A stretch of DNA of 64,000 nucleotides from JAZGGS01 sp963749485 (GTDB taxonomy: Bacteria; Bacteroidota; Ignavibacteria; Ignavibacteriales; Ignavibacteriaceae). Location: NCBI GenBank assembly GCA_963749485.1, contig CAVVMV010000002.1, positions 62,001 to 126,000 on the forward strand, read 5' to 3'. The position numbers and the translations under genes are program-made. Below, one piece after another: positions 49,237 to 59,722 of the stretch; the first letter of the stretch is position 1; every line of letters begins with the position of its first letter. Below the pieces are notes generated by a model that saw only the letters and a list, made by a program, of their open reading frames with translations, did not search any database and was not told the origin of the DNA.

Positions 49237-51969
49237 TTAACTCAAATTCGAAAGGATTACTTTCAGCTTATTCAAATTTTCTCTCCAATCCATCTGCTTT
49301 GCTTTTTCCCTTTGAACAACATCTGCAGGAGCATTGTTTACAAATTTTTCGTTAGATAGTTTTTTCTCAATACCTATTAATGACCCTTGTAATCGCTTAA
49401 TTTCCTTTTCTAATCTCTCTCTTTCTTTATCAAGATCAATCAAACCCTCAAGAGGAATGTAGATCTCTATATTTTTTACTATTGCAGATACTGACGCTTT
49501 TGGTTTTTCAACATCTGCTCCAACAGAAGTTTCATCAACTTTACCGATCTTTTTAATATAATCAATTTGATGATTGCTAACTTCTGATGATTTTATTATC
49601 AAATTAATTTTCTTACCAGGAGGAATGTTCATCTCTCCGCGAATATTTCTTATTGCAGTAACAATACTCTTAACAGTTTCCATTTCGTTTTCTGCAGAAG
49701 GCTTTATAAGCATTTTATCAAATTTTGGATATTCTGAGGTAGAAATACTTTCACCGTTTTTTCGCTCAGTAATTAATTGCCATAATTCCTCTGTTACAAA
49801 CGGCATAAATGGATGAACAATTTTCAGCAATCCTTCAAATATTAATAATGCTCTTGTTAATACTGCAGATTTAACTTCTTCATCATCAGCACCTTGCCTG
49901 CCGGCAGGCATGTACAATCTGTTCTTAGCCATTTCAATATACCAGTCGCAGAAATCATTCCATACAAATGAGTAAATAATTTTTGTTGCATTATTAATTT
50001 CAAAATTTTTATAAACATCATCCAATTGAGAAAGAGTATAATTAAAACGTGAGATGATCCATTCATCTGCAAAATCGATGTGTTTATCTTTTAACTCCTC
50101 TTTAACAGGAATAGATTGTGCGTTCATTAATAGAAATCTTCCTGCATTCCAAATTTTATTTGCAAAGTTTCTTCCAAAGTCACACTTATCAACAGAAAAA
50201 AGTACATCCTGCCCAAGCGGTGCAAGGTAGAGTATTGTAAAGCGAAGAGCATCTGCACCGTAATCTTTTATTACATCTAAAGGATCGGGCGAGTTACCGA
50301 GAGACTTGCTCATTTTTTTCCCCTCTGCATCACGGATAATACTTGTAAAGTAAACATCGCTGAATGGAATTTCATTCCTGAAGTGCATTCCGGCAATAAT
50401 CATTCTGGCAACCCAAAAGAAAATGATATCCGGTGCAGTAACAAGTGTGGTAGTAGGATAGTAATAATCTCTCTCCTCTTCAGTTCTAAAAATTGCATGA
50501 GCCCAAAGCCAGCTTGAAGCCCAGGTATCGAGCACATCTTCTTCCTGCCTTAAATTAGATGACCCGCAGTGCGGACATTTTTCAGGAGGATCAACTGAAA
50601 CAATTGGTTCTTTACATTCAATTTTACAATGATCATTCCCAACACAATACCAAACCGGTATCCTGTGCCCCCACCAGAGCTGCCTTGAGATACACCAATC
50701 TTTTATATTTTCCATCCAGTGGAAATAAGTTTTTTCCCAATGCTTTGGGTGAAATTTTATTTTTCCTTCTTTGACAACTTGAAGTGCAGGGGTAACAAGA
50801 TCTTCTCCGCCAAATGCGGATCCCTGCCTGCCAGAGGGCACGGCGCCTTCGGTGGACATTTTCATAAACCACTGCTCGGATAAGTATGGTTCGATAGGAA
50901 CATTACCTCGTTCTGAGTAACCAACTTTATGTTCGTAATCTTCTATCTTTTCCATCAGTCCGTTTTCTTCAAACCATTTTATAACCTTCTTACGCGCTTC
51001 ATATCTATCCAAGATTTCTGAACTCTATCAGGAACGTTGCTCATTTGTTGACTTGCATCTTCATTAAAAATATTTATCACTTCAAGCTTATGTCTTTGCC
51101 CCATATCATTATCATTCACATCGTGAGCAGGTGTAACTTTAACTGCTCCCGTTCCAAATTCCATATCAACGTATTCATCGGTAAAGATTGGGATTTCCCT
51201 GTTGGCAATAGGAAGTATAACCTTCTTACCTATCAAATCTTTAAATCTATCATCATTAGGATTAACAGCCACACCTGTATCGCCAAGCATTGTTTCAGGT
51301 CTGGTAGTAGCAACAACTACAAACTTATCTGAATCCAACTACAGGATATTTAAAATACCAAAGCTTTCCATTCATCGTTTTAAAATTTACTTCCTCATCA
51401 GAAATAGCTGAACGGGATGCAGGATCCCAGTTAACCATCCTGTAGCCCCGGTAAATTTTTCCATCGTTATAAAGTTCTACGAATGCTTTAATTACTTCGC
51501 GGTAATAATCATCATCCATCGTAAAACGTTCACGCTTCCAGTCACAGCTTACACCAAGTTTTTTTAACTGCTGTATAATTATCCCGCCGTACTCTTCTTT
51601 CCATTCCTGGCAATATTTTAAAAATGCTTCTCTGCCAATCTTTTTTTTATCAAGATTTTTATCGGAGAGATATTTTGTAACCTTTGTTTCAGTTGCAATT
51701 GATGCATGGTCGGTTCCGGGAACCCAGCAGGCGTTGTATCCCTGCATTCGTTTAAGGCGAATTAAAACATCCTGTAATGCGTTATTAAGAATATGCCCCA
51801 TTGTAAGCATACCGGTAATGTTGGGCGGCGGTATTGCTATTACGTACGGCTCTTTTGTTTCATCTACCTCCGAGTGGAAAATGTCATTTCCCAGCCAGTA
51901 TTTGTACCATTTATCCTCTACAACTGAAGGATTGTAAGCTTTTGGTATTTCTTTTTTTTTATCAGTCAT
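49237..51969 (-). CDS. valS: Valine-tRNA ligase, two frameshifts and two repeat insertions
   Basis: A class I synthetase. The N-terminal part (51325-51969) has PPPNITGMLTMGH (HIGH motif). The CP1 editing domain has ATTRPETMLGDTGVAVNP, and the last part (49237-51012) has KKMSKSLGNSPDP, a GRNFANKIWNAGRFL helix and a C-terminal coiled coil (LEKEIKRLQGSL). Indels fall near 51339 (extra G) and 51013. Two extra in-frame segments are encoded by palindromic repeats: TEGAVPSGRQGSAFGGE near 50830 and MPAGRQGAD near 49900. They interrupt otherwise conserved sequence and look like inserted elements, not sequencing errors. About 900 residues joined. Confidence 0.94.
49895..49910. repeat. Perfect 16-bp palindrome inside valS
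   Basis: TGCCTGCCGGCAGGCA is its own reverse complement. Read on the minus strand in the valS frame it gives PAGRQ. It is much richer in GC than its surroundings, which marks it as an inserted element. Confidence 0.85.
50800..50862. repeat. Inserted multi-hairpin repeat inside valS
   Basis: The GC-rich stretch carries TCCGCCAAATGCGGA, a relative of the other palindrome (TGCCTGCCAGAGGGCA, 50825-50840), and GGCGCCTTCGG. It encodes about 17 residues (TEGAVPSGRQGSAFGGE) between KMS and DLVTPAL, where other ValS proteins are continuous as far as I know. Ends are approximate. Confidence 0.65.
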
Positions 51970-52052
51970 TAAAAATATTGAGTAAATATGAAGTGCAAAT
52001 ATAAGGAAATTTAAGAAGTGATTATTTTATATCCTTTTACAAATACTTTGAC

Positions 52053-52703
52053 TCAATCCTCAATCAAATATAAATAATTAGGAATTTTAACCTGTATACC
52101 GTGGTAATCGCCATTTAAATCACTCCACTGGTCTCCCACTGTTCCAATAATTTCATATCCGTTTTCTACAAGTTCTTTTCTTTTGGAAGTTTTAAACTCC
52201 TGTGCACTTAGTTCATACTCATATTCTCTTTGGGTAATTAGCGTATCAAAAACTTCGTAACCCTCTTGTTTTAAGTTTTTATAAGTTACCTCGTACTCTG
52301 GGATATTCCTTCCGGTAAGGAAAATTATTTTAGCTCCCTTGGCAAGTAAATATTCGTATAATTCTTTAACCTGCGGAATTGCCGGGGCTTTCATTTCAGC
52401 ATTCCATTTTTTGTTCATCTCATAAACATAACCAAAACCCATTAGTTCGGCGAGTCCATAATTGCTAAGCACTGTCTCATCCACATCAAAAATTACAACG
52501 GAGTTTTCTTTAAACTCTGCTTTTTCAAATTGTTCCAGCGCAATTTTTATAACTTCATCCAGCTCTTCATTATACCTGCCCGATTCATAAAATTCTTTAA
52601 CTTCACTCCTGGCATCAGTTAAATTTGTCGGTTTTTGAGATGCACAAGAAACCAAAAAGAAGATAATTGTAAATGCTACTATTGCTTTAAATATAGTCTT
52701 CAT
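52053..52703 (-). CDS. HAD-family (class IIIB) acid phosphatase lipoprotein
   Basis: 216 residues. Lipobox ...FFLVSC then SQKPTN. Motif I is VVIFDVDETVLSNYGL; motif II is IIFLTGRNIPEY; motif III is GTVGDQWSDLNGDYHGIQVKIPN. This matches the e(P4)/acid phosphatase group of outer-membrane lipoproteins that dephosphorylate nucleotides such as NMN. Unbroken. It is divergent from the DUF1015 gene. Confidence 0.88.
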   Translation of the reverse strand: MKTIFKAIVAFTIIFFLVSCASQKPTNLTDARSEVKEFYESGRYNEELDEVIKIALEQFEKAEFKENSVVIFDVDETVLSNYGLAELMGFGYVYEMNKKWNAEMKAPAIPQVKELYEYLLAKGAKIIFLTGRNIPEYEVTYKNLKQEGYEVFDTLITQREYEYELSAQEFKTSKRKELVENGYEIIGTVGDQWSDLNGDYHGIQVKIPNYLYLIED

Positions 52704-52905
52704 AATCTTTTATAGTATTATTCCTGAAAATATGATATTAAAATAATGATCCTGCTGCAATTTATGAACTGAACATTTTTCTGAAATTCTTACATTGCAG
52801 TTAAAAAGTTACAATAAATCTTTTAAAAAAGTGGATTATTGTCCCGATTTTGCAGATTTTAAACAACCTGTTTTAAAAACATTTTTACGGATAAAAGAGA
52901 ATAAT

Positions 52906-54153
52906 ATGGCAATAGTAAAACCTTTTAATGCATTAAGACCACAAAAAGAAAACGCACATATAATTGCGAGCGTGCCTTACGATGTTGTGAACAGAAAAGA
53001 GGCAAAGGAACTTGCAGCTAAGAACGATTTAAGTTTTTTAAAAGTTACAAGATCAGAAATTGATTTGACCGATGATGTAAATCCATATTCAAAAGAAGTT
53101 TATGAAAAGGCAAAAGAGAATATTGCAAAGCTAAAAAGGAATGGCTCTTTGAATGAAGATGATAAACCACATTTTTATTTATACCGCCTGATAATGGATG
53201 GGCGCGCACAAGTAGGCATCGCAGCAACTTTTGCTGTTGATGATTATGATAATGATATTATACTAAAACATGAGAAAACACGTAAAGTAAAAGAGGACGA
53301 CAGGACAAATCATATAGTAACCACTGAAACACAAACCGGGATTGTATTTTTAACATACCGTGGAGCTGATGCAATAAATAAACTGGTTAATAAAACGATA
53401 GAGGAAACAGAACCGGAATATGATTTTACTTCGCCGGATGGAATTCAGCATACAGTTTGGTTGTTACCTGATGAATACAACAGCAATGTGATAGAAGAAT
53501 TTTCCAAACAGAAGAAAATATATGTTGCGGATGGACATCACCGCGCAAAAAGTGCCAGCAGAGCCAGGGAGGAGAAAAGAAATTCCAACCCAAATCATAC
53601 TGGGAATGAAGAATATAATTATTTTATCGCCGTTGTTTTTCCGGCTAATCAGTTGAAAATTCTTCCTTACAACAGGGTTGTGCTTGATCTTAACAAATAC
53701 AACAAAGAAGAATTTATTAATAAAATAAAAGAGAGTTTTGAAATAGAAAAAACCGATAGTAAAGAACCTGTTGCAAAAAGAAGTTTTGGAATGTACATTG
53801 ATAATGAGTGGTTCAGTTTAAAACCAACGGATGTAACTATCAGCAAAGTTGATGCGGCAACTTCGGTTGGAGAAAAACTTGATGTAAGTATTCTTCAGAA
53901 TTTTTTATTGAATCCAATACTTGGAATCGAAGACCAGAGAACAAGCAACAGGATAGATTTTATAGGGGGAATACGCGGAACACAGGAACTTGAAAAACTT
54001 GTGAACAGCGGTAAGGCAGCAGTAGCATTTTCAATGTACCCTGTTTCGGTAGATGATCTAATGAAAATTTCGGATGCGGGAGAGGTTATGCCGCCAAAAT
54101 CAACCTGGTTTGAACCAAAATTACGGGATGGATTACTTTCTCATACTATATAA
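52906..54153 (+). CDS. DUF1015-family protein
   Basis: About 415 residues beginning MAIVKPFNALRPQKENAHII. The 37 residues encoded upstream from 52795 are not part of the family, so the start is set at 52906. Diagnostic segments are VPYDVVNRKEA, FYLYRLIMDGRAQVGI, HEKTRKVKEDDRTNHI, YVADGHHRAKSA and RIDFIGGIRGTQELEKLV. The activity is unproven. It stands before serC, its usual partner in several phyla, which suggests a role linked to serine synthesis. Confidence 0.88.
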   Translation: MAIVKPFNALRPQKENAHIIASVPYDVVNRKEAKELAAKNDLSFLKVTRSEIDLTDDVNPYSKEVYEKAKENIAKLKRNGSLNEDDKPHFYLYRLIMDGRAQVGIAATFAVDDYDNDIILKHEKTRKVKEDDRTNHIVTTETQTGIVFLTYRGADAINKLVNKTIEETEPEYDFTSPDGIQHTVWLLPDEYNSNVIEEFSKQKKIYVADGHHRAKSASRAREEKRNSNPNHTGNEEYNYFIAVVFPANQLKILPYNRVVLDLNKYNKEEFINKIKESFEIEKTDSKEPVAKRSFGMYIDNEWFSLKPTDVTISKVDAATSVGEKLDVSILQNFLLNPILGIEDQRTSNRIDFIGGIRGTQELEKLVNSGKAAVAFSMYPVSVDDLMKISDAGEVMPPKSTWFEPKLRDGLLSHTI

Positions 54154-54193
54154 TTGTTATTTTATATGAACTTGAAAACTTAAAGGAACTATC

Positions 54194-55282
54194 ATGGAAA
54201 AAAGAATATATAACTTTAGTGCCGGTCCGGCTATCTTACCGGAAGATGTTTTAAAAGAAGCACAGGAAAATTTATTTTCGCTTCCCGGTGTGGGAATGTC
54301 AGTCTTAGAAATAAGTCATCGCTCAAAAACCTTTGATGATATCATCAATCAGGCAAAGGCAGATATAAAAACACTTCTAAATATTAGTGATGATTACGCC
54401 GTACTTTTTCTACAGGGTGGTGCAAGTTTGCAGTTTTCTATGATCCCCTTGAACATTATGCCGCCAAAGAACAAGGCAGATTATATTAATACGGGAGCGT
54501 GGTCAAAAAAAGCAATCAAAGAAGCTAAGAGAGTTGGGGCAGTTAATGTTGCTGCTACAACTGAGGAAACCACTTTTAACAGAATCCCAAAGCAGGATGA
54601 ATTAAAACTTGATCCGGATGCTTCTTATGTTCACTTTACTTCAAACAATACCATTTATGGAACACAATGGCAAACAGAACCAGCCGTAGGTAATGTTCCT
54701 TTGGTGTGCGATGCATCTTCAGATATTTTACACAAAAAAATTGATGTGAATAAATATGCGATTATCTATGCAGGTGCACAGAAGAATATGGGTCCTGCCG
54801 GTGTAACTATGGTAATATTCAGAAAAGATTTATTGGAAAGATCTTCGGATAACCTGCATACTATGTTAAATTATAAAACTCATGTTGAAAAAGATTCTCT
54901 TTACAATACTCCAAACACTTTTGGAATTTACATAATCGGGTTGGTTGCTAAGTGGCTGCTAAATAACGGCGGACTTGATAAAATGTATGAAACCAATAAA
55001 CATAAAGCCGGACTGCTTTATCAATTTATTGATGAGAGCGGCGGATATTATAAAGGACATGCAGAAAAAGATAGTCGTTCATTAATGAACATTCCTTTCA
55101 ATCTTCATACTGAAGAATTAGAGAAAAAATTGATTGCAGAAGCGCTTGCAGCCGGATTCAGCGGTTTGAAAGGGCACCGTTCTGTTGGCGGATTGAGAGC
55201 ATCTATTTACAATGCTTTCCCAACAAAGGGTGTAGAAGATCTAGTTTCCTTTATGAAAGACTTTCAAAAGAAAAACGGTTAA
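54194..55282 (+). CDS. serC: Phosphoserine aminotransferase
   Basis: A 362-residue PLP enzyme making 3-phosphoserine from phosphohydroxypyruvate and glutamate. It begins RIYNFSAGPAILPEDVL; the PLP lysine is K197 in YAGAQKNMGPAG; substrate residues appear in MSVLEISHRSK and GHRSVGGLRASIYNA. Unbroken. It is 40 bp after DUF1015 and preceded by TAAAGGAAC. serA is not in the window. Confidence 0.95.
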   Translation: MEKRIYNFSAGPAILPEDVLKEAQENLFSLPGVGMSVLEISHRSKTFDDIINQAKADIKTLLNISDDYAVLFLQGGASLQFSMIPLNIMPPKNKADYINTGAWSKKAIKEAKRVGAVNVAATTEETTFNRIPKQDELKLDPDASYVHFTSNNTIYGTQWQTEPAVGNVPLVCDASSDILHKKIDVNKYAIIYAGAQKNMGPAGVTMVIFRKDLLERSSDNLHTMLNYKTHVEKDSLYNTPNTFGIYIIGLVAKWLLNNGGLDKMYETNKHKAGLLYQFIDESGGYYKGHAEKDSRSLMNIPFNLHTEELEKKLIAEALAAGFSGLKGHRSVGGLRASIYNAFPTKGVEDLVSFMKDFQKKNG

Positions 55283-55290
55283 CAATAGAA

Positions 55291-55335
55291 TGTCATTGCG
55301 AGCAAAGCGAGCAATTTGCAAAGATTCTTCTCTTA
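55291..55335. repeat. Partial copy of the GTCATTGCGA repeat
   Basis: TGTCATTGCGA (55291-55301) is identical to the outer arm of the repeat at 19043, followed by GCAAAGCGAGCAATTTGCAAAGATTCTTC. The second arm is absent. It lies directly after serC. Confidence 0.65.
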
Positions 55336-55358
55336 TCAAACTACGGTAAGGAAAAAGA

Positions 55359-55828
55359 ATGCGTAAAAGCGAAAAATATCTATATAGAAAAACCATAGAA
55401 CTTTTTTGGATAATCATTTCTGCAATATTCATAGCATTCCTTATAAACGGATGCAGTAAAGAAGAAGTAAAATTTGAAGCATTCAGTCCCGCAATCTTTT
55501 GCATTTGATATTGGAGATAGGTGGGAAGTTAATGCATTGGTTAATGTAAAAGGATTTGGTCAGAAAGAGACAGACGGCACTTTCTCAGCTTCTGATAACA
55601 ATTCAGTGTTGATATGATTACTCCCAGACGACAAAACAATTACAAATATTTTTGAAGATAGCAAAGAGACGAAGCAGGAAGAAGAGATAACTGGATATTC
55701 CGCTGGAAGTACAGTTTGAACTCGATTCAACTTATACAGTAGGAAAATATAAATTACTCTTTAATATCAGGGATAATTTTTCAGAAAAAACTACGGAGGC
55801 GTTTGTAGAGTTTGATCTTGCTGAATAG
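55359..55828 (+). CDS. Small lipoprotein, unknown, several frameshifts
   Basis: A gene hidden by indels. From ATG 55359 it reads a signal anchor ending IAFLINGCSKEEVKFE (lipobox-like Cys). Coding then continues in shifting frames: SFAFDIGDRWEVNALVNVKG, DDKTITNIFEDSKETKQEEE, and IPLEVQFELDSTYTVGKYKL then FNIRDNFSEKTTEAFVEFDLAE with a stop at 55828. About 155 residues joined. I recognise no family. At least three indels occur in 470 bp; this may be a real pseudogene, but the encoded sequence looks coherent. Confidence 0.5.
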
Positions 55829-55840
55829 AAGTTTGGTTAG

Positions 55841-56227
55841 CTATTCTTCAAAAAAGTATTCTTCCGGAATTGGTTTACGCCCAGCATAACCTTCTTGAAA
55901 ATCGTGGTAGAATCTTATATCATCTTCATCACTTTTCCAGCAAAGGAACACTTCCCTGTCATCAATTACCCCAGGAAAATCAACCAGTCCCATCGTAAAA
56001 TTCCAATCCTTAAAAAAGCATCCTATTTCTTCCAGCTCTGAAAGGAAGCTTTCAATATCAGCACCAAGTTTTTGAATATCAGGATCACTTTCAACTTTGC
56101 CGTTTAGTTCTTCTGCTAAAAGCCGAATCTCCCTGCTTGTATCAAGAATATCTTTTACTATTTTTTTTACAAGGGGTAACGTACGTCTTGCTTCAGCGGG
56201 TGTGAAATATTTTGTTTCAGTGGTCAT
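55841..56227 (-). CDS. DUF2203-family protein
   Basis: 128 residues. The N-terminal YFTPAEARRTLPLVKKIVKDI, middle EIGCFFKDWNFTMGLVDFPG, and CWKSDEDDIRFYHDFQEGYAGRKPIP are the family hallmarks. It is cytoplasmic, helical N-terminus plus a small beta domain, of unknown role. It converges with the lipoprotein gene, 12 bp from its stop. Confidence 0.88.
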   Translation of the reverse strand: MTTETKYFTPAEARRTLPLVKKIVKDILDTSREIRLLAEELNGKVESDPDIQKLGADIESFLSELEEIGCFFKDWNFTMGLVDFPGVIDDREVFLCWKSDEDDIRFYHDFQEGYAGRKPIPEEYFFEE

Positions 56228-56413
56228 CTTAAAAAACCTGGTATTTATTTACTTGCCAAAGTTATCATAATTATCGATTAAAAAAGAATATTATCTGACA
56301 CAAATACATTATTATTCATTAAAATTGTGATTTATATCTCACAGGTGAATCCAAAATTCTCTTATTTACTCTAATTCAGTATTATTTTAATTGTTCTCAA
56401 TTTCAGAAATAAA

Positions 56414-57107
56414 ATGAAAGAATTAGTAATGAAGCTAAAATTTTGGGGAGACAAATTTCCGAACAGTGGAATGAGTTACGAAGAGTATAAAAAGCTCTTT
56501 GCAGATGAGATTGAAAATCCGCCAGCTATGGATCAAGAAAATAATTTTGATATTAAAAAACTTAATTTGTCCAGGAGTACCAGAGTTGAAAAACAATTTG
56601 TTCCTTCGGATGAATTAATTGAAGCTGTTAATAAAATTAGTAACCCGCAGCTTTGGGTTGTACTAACAGAATCGTGGTGCGGAGACTCTGCACAAAACCT
56701 GCCCATCATAGCTAAAATTTCCGAGCTAAGTAAAAATGTGGAATTACAAATTCTACTTAGAGATTCAAACCTTGAGATAATGGATCAGTATCTTACTAAT
56801 GGAACGCGCAGCATTCCAAAGTTAATTGCTTTTAATGAAGATGGAAAAGAATTATTCCGATGGGGCGCAAGACCTGCAGCAGCAAAGCAACTAATTAATG
56901 AACTTAAAGAAAAGGGGCTTGCAAAAAAACGAATGGCTAATAGAACTACATAAATGGTATGCAAATAACCGTGGTAAAGAGCTTGAGAAAGAGCTGTTAG
57001 AGATTATTGAACAACTTGTGAAAAAACTCAACTTTAACTTGATAATTATCTCTTTTTATGCCAATTTATATGAGGAATATAATTTCAGGCATCTAAAAGG
57101 AGGCTGA
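56414..57107 (+). CDS. Thioredoxin-like protein with WCGDS motif, frameshifted C-terminus
   Basis: A thioredoxin fold with WVVLTESWCGDSAQNLPIIAKI, ILLRDSNLEIMDQYLTNGTRSIPKLIAF and a cis-proline in SIPKL. Only one Cys of the usual CxxC is present, so it is a monothiol variant, common in Bacteroidota. The frame changes near 56925; the other frame continues NEWLIELHKWYANNRGKELEKELLEII. The stop at 57107 lies in the next gene's ribosome-binding site, so the true stop is probably near 57020. The role is unknown. Confidence 0.75.
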
Positions 57108-57108
57108 A

Positions 57109-58053
57109 ATGGGAAACGGAAATGAACTAAACATAGTATTTGGTACAGGTCCGCTTGGTTATGCCGTTGCGGAGGAACTGCTGAAAAAAGGTAGAACCGT
57201 AAGGATGGTTAACAGGAGCGGTAAAGCAGATTTACCCACTGATGCCGTGCTTATAAGAGCAGATGCTGAAGACCGGGAACGAACCAGAGAAATTTGTAAA
57301 GATGCTAAAGTAGTATATCATTGTGCAATGCCTCCTTACACCCAGTGGAAAGAACTTTTTCCACCCCTCACTACTGGAATAATGGAAGGGGCTGCTTCGG
57401 CAAACGCAAAACTTATTTATGCTGATAATCTTTACATGTACGGTTATACCGAAAATCCTATTAATGAAAACACACCCAATAATCCTCTAGGAACAAAGGG
57501 AAAAGTAAGAGCGGAAATGAGTGACAAACTTCTTACCGCACATAAAGAAGGTAAAATTAAGGTTGCAATTGGAAGAGCATCTGATTTTTACGGACCGCGA
57601 GTTATAGCTTCTATCCTTGGTGAAAGAGTTTTTAATCCCGCATTAAAGGGGAAGACAATCAGAATGCTTGGAAATATTGATGTTCCCCATTCCTATATTT
57701 ACATTAAAGATTTTGCTAAAGGACTGGTAACTCTTGGTGAGGAACCAAACGCTTCAGGAGAAGTTTGGCATATACCGGCTGCGGAAGCTTTAACAACCAG
57801 GGAACTGCTCCATCTTATCTTTAACGAGACGAAGAAAACACCAAAAGTTCAAACAACCTCACCATTTATTACAAACTTACTTTCTAAGTTTAATCCTATA
57901 ATTAAAGAGCTAAGAGAAGTTATGCCAACTTATGAAAAACCTTACCTGGTTGATCACAGTAAATTTCAAAATACCTTTGGTTTCAAGGCCACGCTCCACA
58001 AGGAAGCAATTAGTGAAACAGTTGAGTGGTATAAGAAAAATTACCGCGCATAA
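57109..58053 (+). CDS. Atypical SDR / NAD-dependent epimerase-like protein
   Basis: 314 residues. The NAD(P) loop is GTGPLGYAVAEELLKKG, a variation on GxxGxxG, followed by MVNRSGKADLPTD. The active-site-like YMYGY replaces the YxxxK order, and FYGPRVIASILGERV and DVPHSYIYIKDFAKGLV fit the extended SDR fold. The enzyme is active on an unknown substrate. A strong AAAAGGAGG lies before the ATG. Unbroken. Confidence 0.85.
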   Translation: MGNGNELNIVFGTGPLGYAVAEELLKKGRTVRMVNRSGKADLPTDAVLIRADAEDRERTREICKDAKVVYHCAMPPYTQWKELFPPLTTGIMEGAASANAKLIYADNLYMYGYTENPINENTPNNPLGTKGKVRAEMSDKLLTAHKEGKIKVAIGRASDFYGPRVIASILGERVFNPALKGKTIRMLGNIDVPHSYIYIKDFAKGLVTLGEEPNASGEVWHIPAAEALTTRELLHLIFNETKKTPKVQTTSPFITNLLSKFNPIIKELREVMPTYEKPYLVDHSKFQNTFGFKATLHKEAISETVEWYKKNYRA

Positions 58054-58204
58054 ACCCATTTTTACCTCTTTGCGAACCCTCCCTAACCAAAATCATCAAA
58101 ATTAAATTGTTGGAAACATGTGGGTTTTAGCACAATTGTTGCTAATTTACATTGTAAATTATAATAAATATTAAACGTACAAAACATCTGGAAAGGGGCT
58201 CTTC

Positions 58205-59692
58205 ATGAAAAAACTGGTACTCACTTTAGTGTTTTCCCTCCTTACTTTACAAGGAACTTTACTATCCCAAACACCTATAGTCCAAGAGATAATAAATCAG
58301 ACGAATATAGATTCCTTAATCTTTTTTGTAGAGGAACTATCGGGTGAAGTTCAAACAATTATCAACGGATCACCATATACAATTGTTTCAAGGCATAAGA
58401 ATAATCCAAGTAATGATAAAGCTGCCGATTACATTCAACAAAAACTTGAATCTTACGGGTTAACTGTATACAACCAGTCGTTCAGCGGTACCGGCAGAAA
58501 TGTTTATGGAGTTCAAACTGGAACTGATTTTCCAAACCAAAAATATATCATTTGCGCTCACTACGATGATATGCCATCAGGTTCTTTAGCTCCGGGTGCT
58601 GATGATAATGCCAGCGGAACAGCAGCTGTAATCGAAGCGGCAAGAATTATTTCTCAATATATCTCCGAATATACAATCATTTATGCTTTGTGGGATGAAG
58701 AAGAACAAGGCTTGGTTGGAAGTGATTATTATGCAACTCTGGCCGCTGCTGCCGGTGATTCCATATTAGGAGTTGTTAATCTTGATATGATTGCATGGGA
58801 TTCCGACAACAATAACATTGCAGACCTTCACACTAGATCCGTTGGATCCTCGCTTTATTTGAAAGATAAAATGATTGAGGTGAACACACTTTATAATCTT
58901 GGATTAAATATCGATATTAAAAATCCGGGAAGTACTTATAGCGATCATGCTTCATTTTGGTTTAACAATTTCGGAGCGATATTACTTATTGAAGACGGTT
59001 CTGATTTTAATGCTTTCTACCATACAACAAACGATTTAGTAACTCATTTCAATCAGCCATACTTTTTAAAGATGAGCATGGCTTCCTTTGGCACGCTTGC
59101 AACATTAGCAAACGTTTCTGAAATAGTTCCTGTAGAACTTGCAAGCTTTTCGGCTTCGGTAATTCAGGGTAGAATAACGTTAGAATGGACGACAGCTTCA
59201 GAATTGAATAATAACGGTTTCGAAATTCAGCGTTCTATTGATAACAGCAAATTTGTAACTGTTGGATTTGTTGAGGGAAAGGGAACTACAACCAAGCCCA
59301 ATTTTTATTCGTTCGATGATCTATCCCCGCTAACCGAAAATAATACTATCTATTACAGGTTAAAACAAGTTGATTTTGATGGAAAGTTCAGCTACAGCAA
59401 AACAATAAATGTAGAATTTAATATGCCGGCAGATTTTGTGCTTAAACAGAACTATCCAAATCCGTTTAACCCATCCACAATAGTTGAATATAATATCCAG
59501 GAAACAGGGTTGGTTTCGCTTAAAGTGTTTGATGTGCTTGGTAAAGAAGTCGCAACTCTTGTCAATGAAGAAAAAGCAGTTGGAACTCATAATGTAACTT
59601 TTTATGCAGGCAATCTTCCAAGTGGTGTCTATTTCTATACAATAAAAGCCGGAAATTTTATAAGCACAAAGAAAATGATGTTGGCAAAATAA
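58205..59692 (+). CDS. M28-family zinc peptidase with T9SS sorting domain (copy 1)
   Basis: 495 residues. Signal peptide, then the M28 domain with zinc ligands H119 (CAHYDD), D133 (GADDNASG), E167 and catalytic E166 (WDEEEQGL), D194 (NLDMIAWD), and H273 (FYHTTND). A short beta domain (VELASFSASVIQGRITLEW, about 316-400) precedes the type IX secretion sorting domain, LKQNYPNPFNPST... through VYFYTIKAGNFISTKKM, at the C-terminus. It is exported across the outer membrane, probably a digestive aminopeptidase. Its first about 290 residues align with copy 2 without gaps. Confidence 0.93.
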   Translation: MKKLVLTLVFSLLTLQGTLLSQTPIVQEIINQTNIDSLIFFVEELSGEVQTIINGSPYTIVSRHKNNPSNDKAADYIQQKLESYGLTVYNQSFSGTGRNVYGVQTGTDFPNQKYIICAHYDDMPSGSLAPGADDNASGTAAVIEAARIISQYISEYTIIYALWDEEEQGLVGSDYYATLAAAAGDSILGVVNLDMIAWDSDNNNIADLHTRSVGSSLYLKDKMIEVNTLYNLGLNIDIKNPGSTYSDHASFWFNNFGAILLIEDGSDFNAFYHTTNDLVTHFNQPYFLKMSMASFGTLATLANVSEIVPVELASFSASVIQGRITLEWTTASELNNNGFEIQRSIDNSKFVTVGFVEGKGTTTKPNFYSFDDLSPLTENNTIYYRLKQVDFDGKFSYSKTINVEFNMPADFVLKQNYPNPFNPSTIVEYNIQETGLVSLKVFDVLGKEVATLVNEEKAVGTHNVTFYAGNLPSGVYFYTIKAGNFISTKKMMLAK

Positions 59693-59701
59693 AAAATCTT
59701 T

Positions 59702-59722
59702 CTCCTACTTCTTCTCTAGGAG
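59702..59722. other. Small hairpin in the spacer between the two M28 genes
   Basis: CTCCTA and TAGGAG pair around nine bases. No T-run follows, so it is weak as a terminator. The rest of the 267-bp spacer shows no gene. Confidence 0.25.

Noticed and set aside
52795..52905. 37-codon N-terminal extension of DUF1015
   Set aside because: Family members begin at MAIVKPF; the extension has no similarity and lies in the probable leader.
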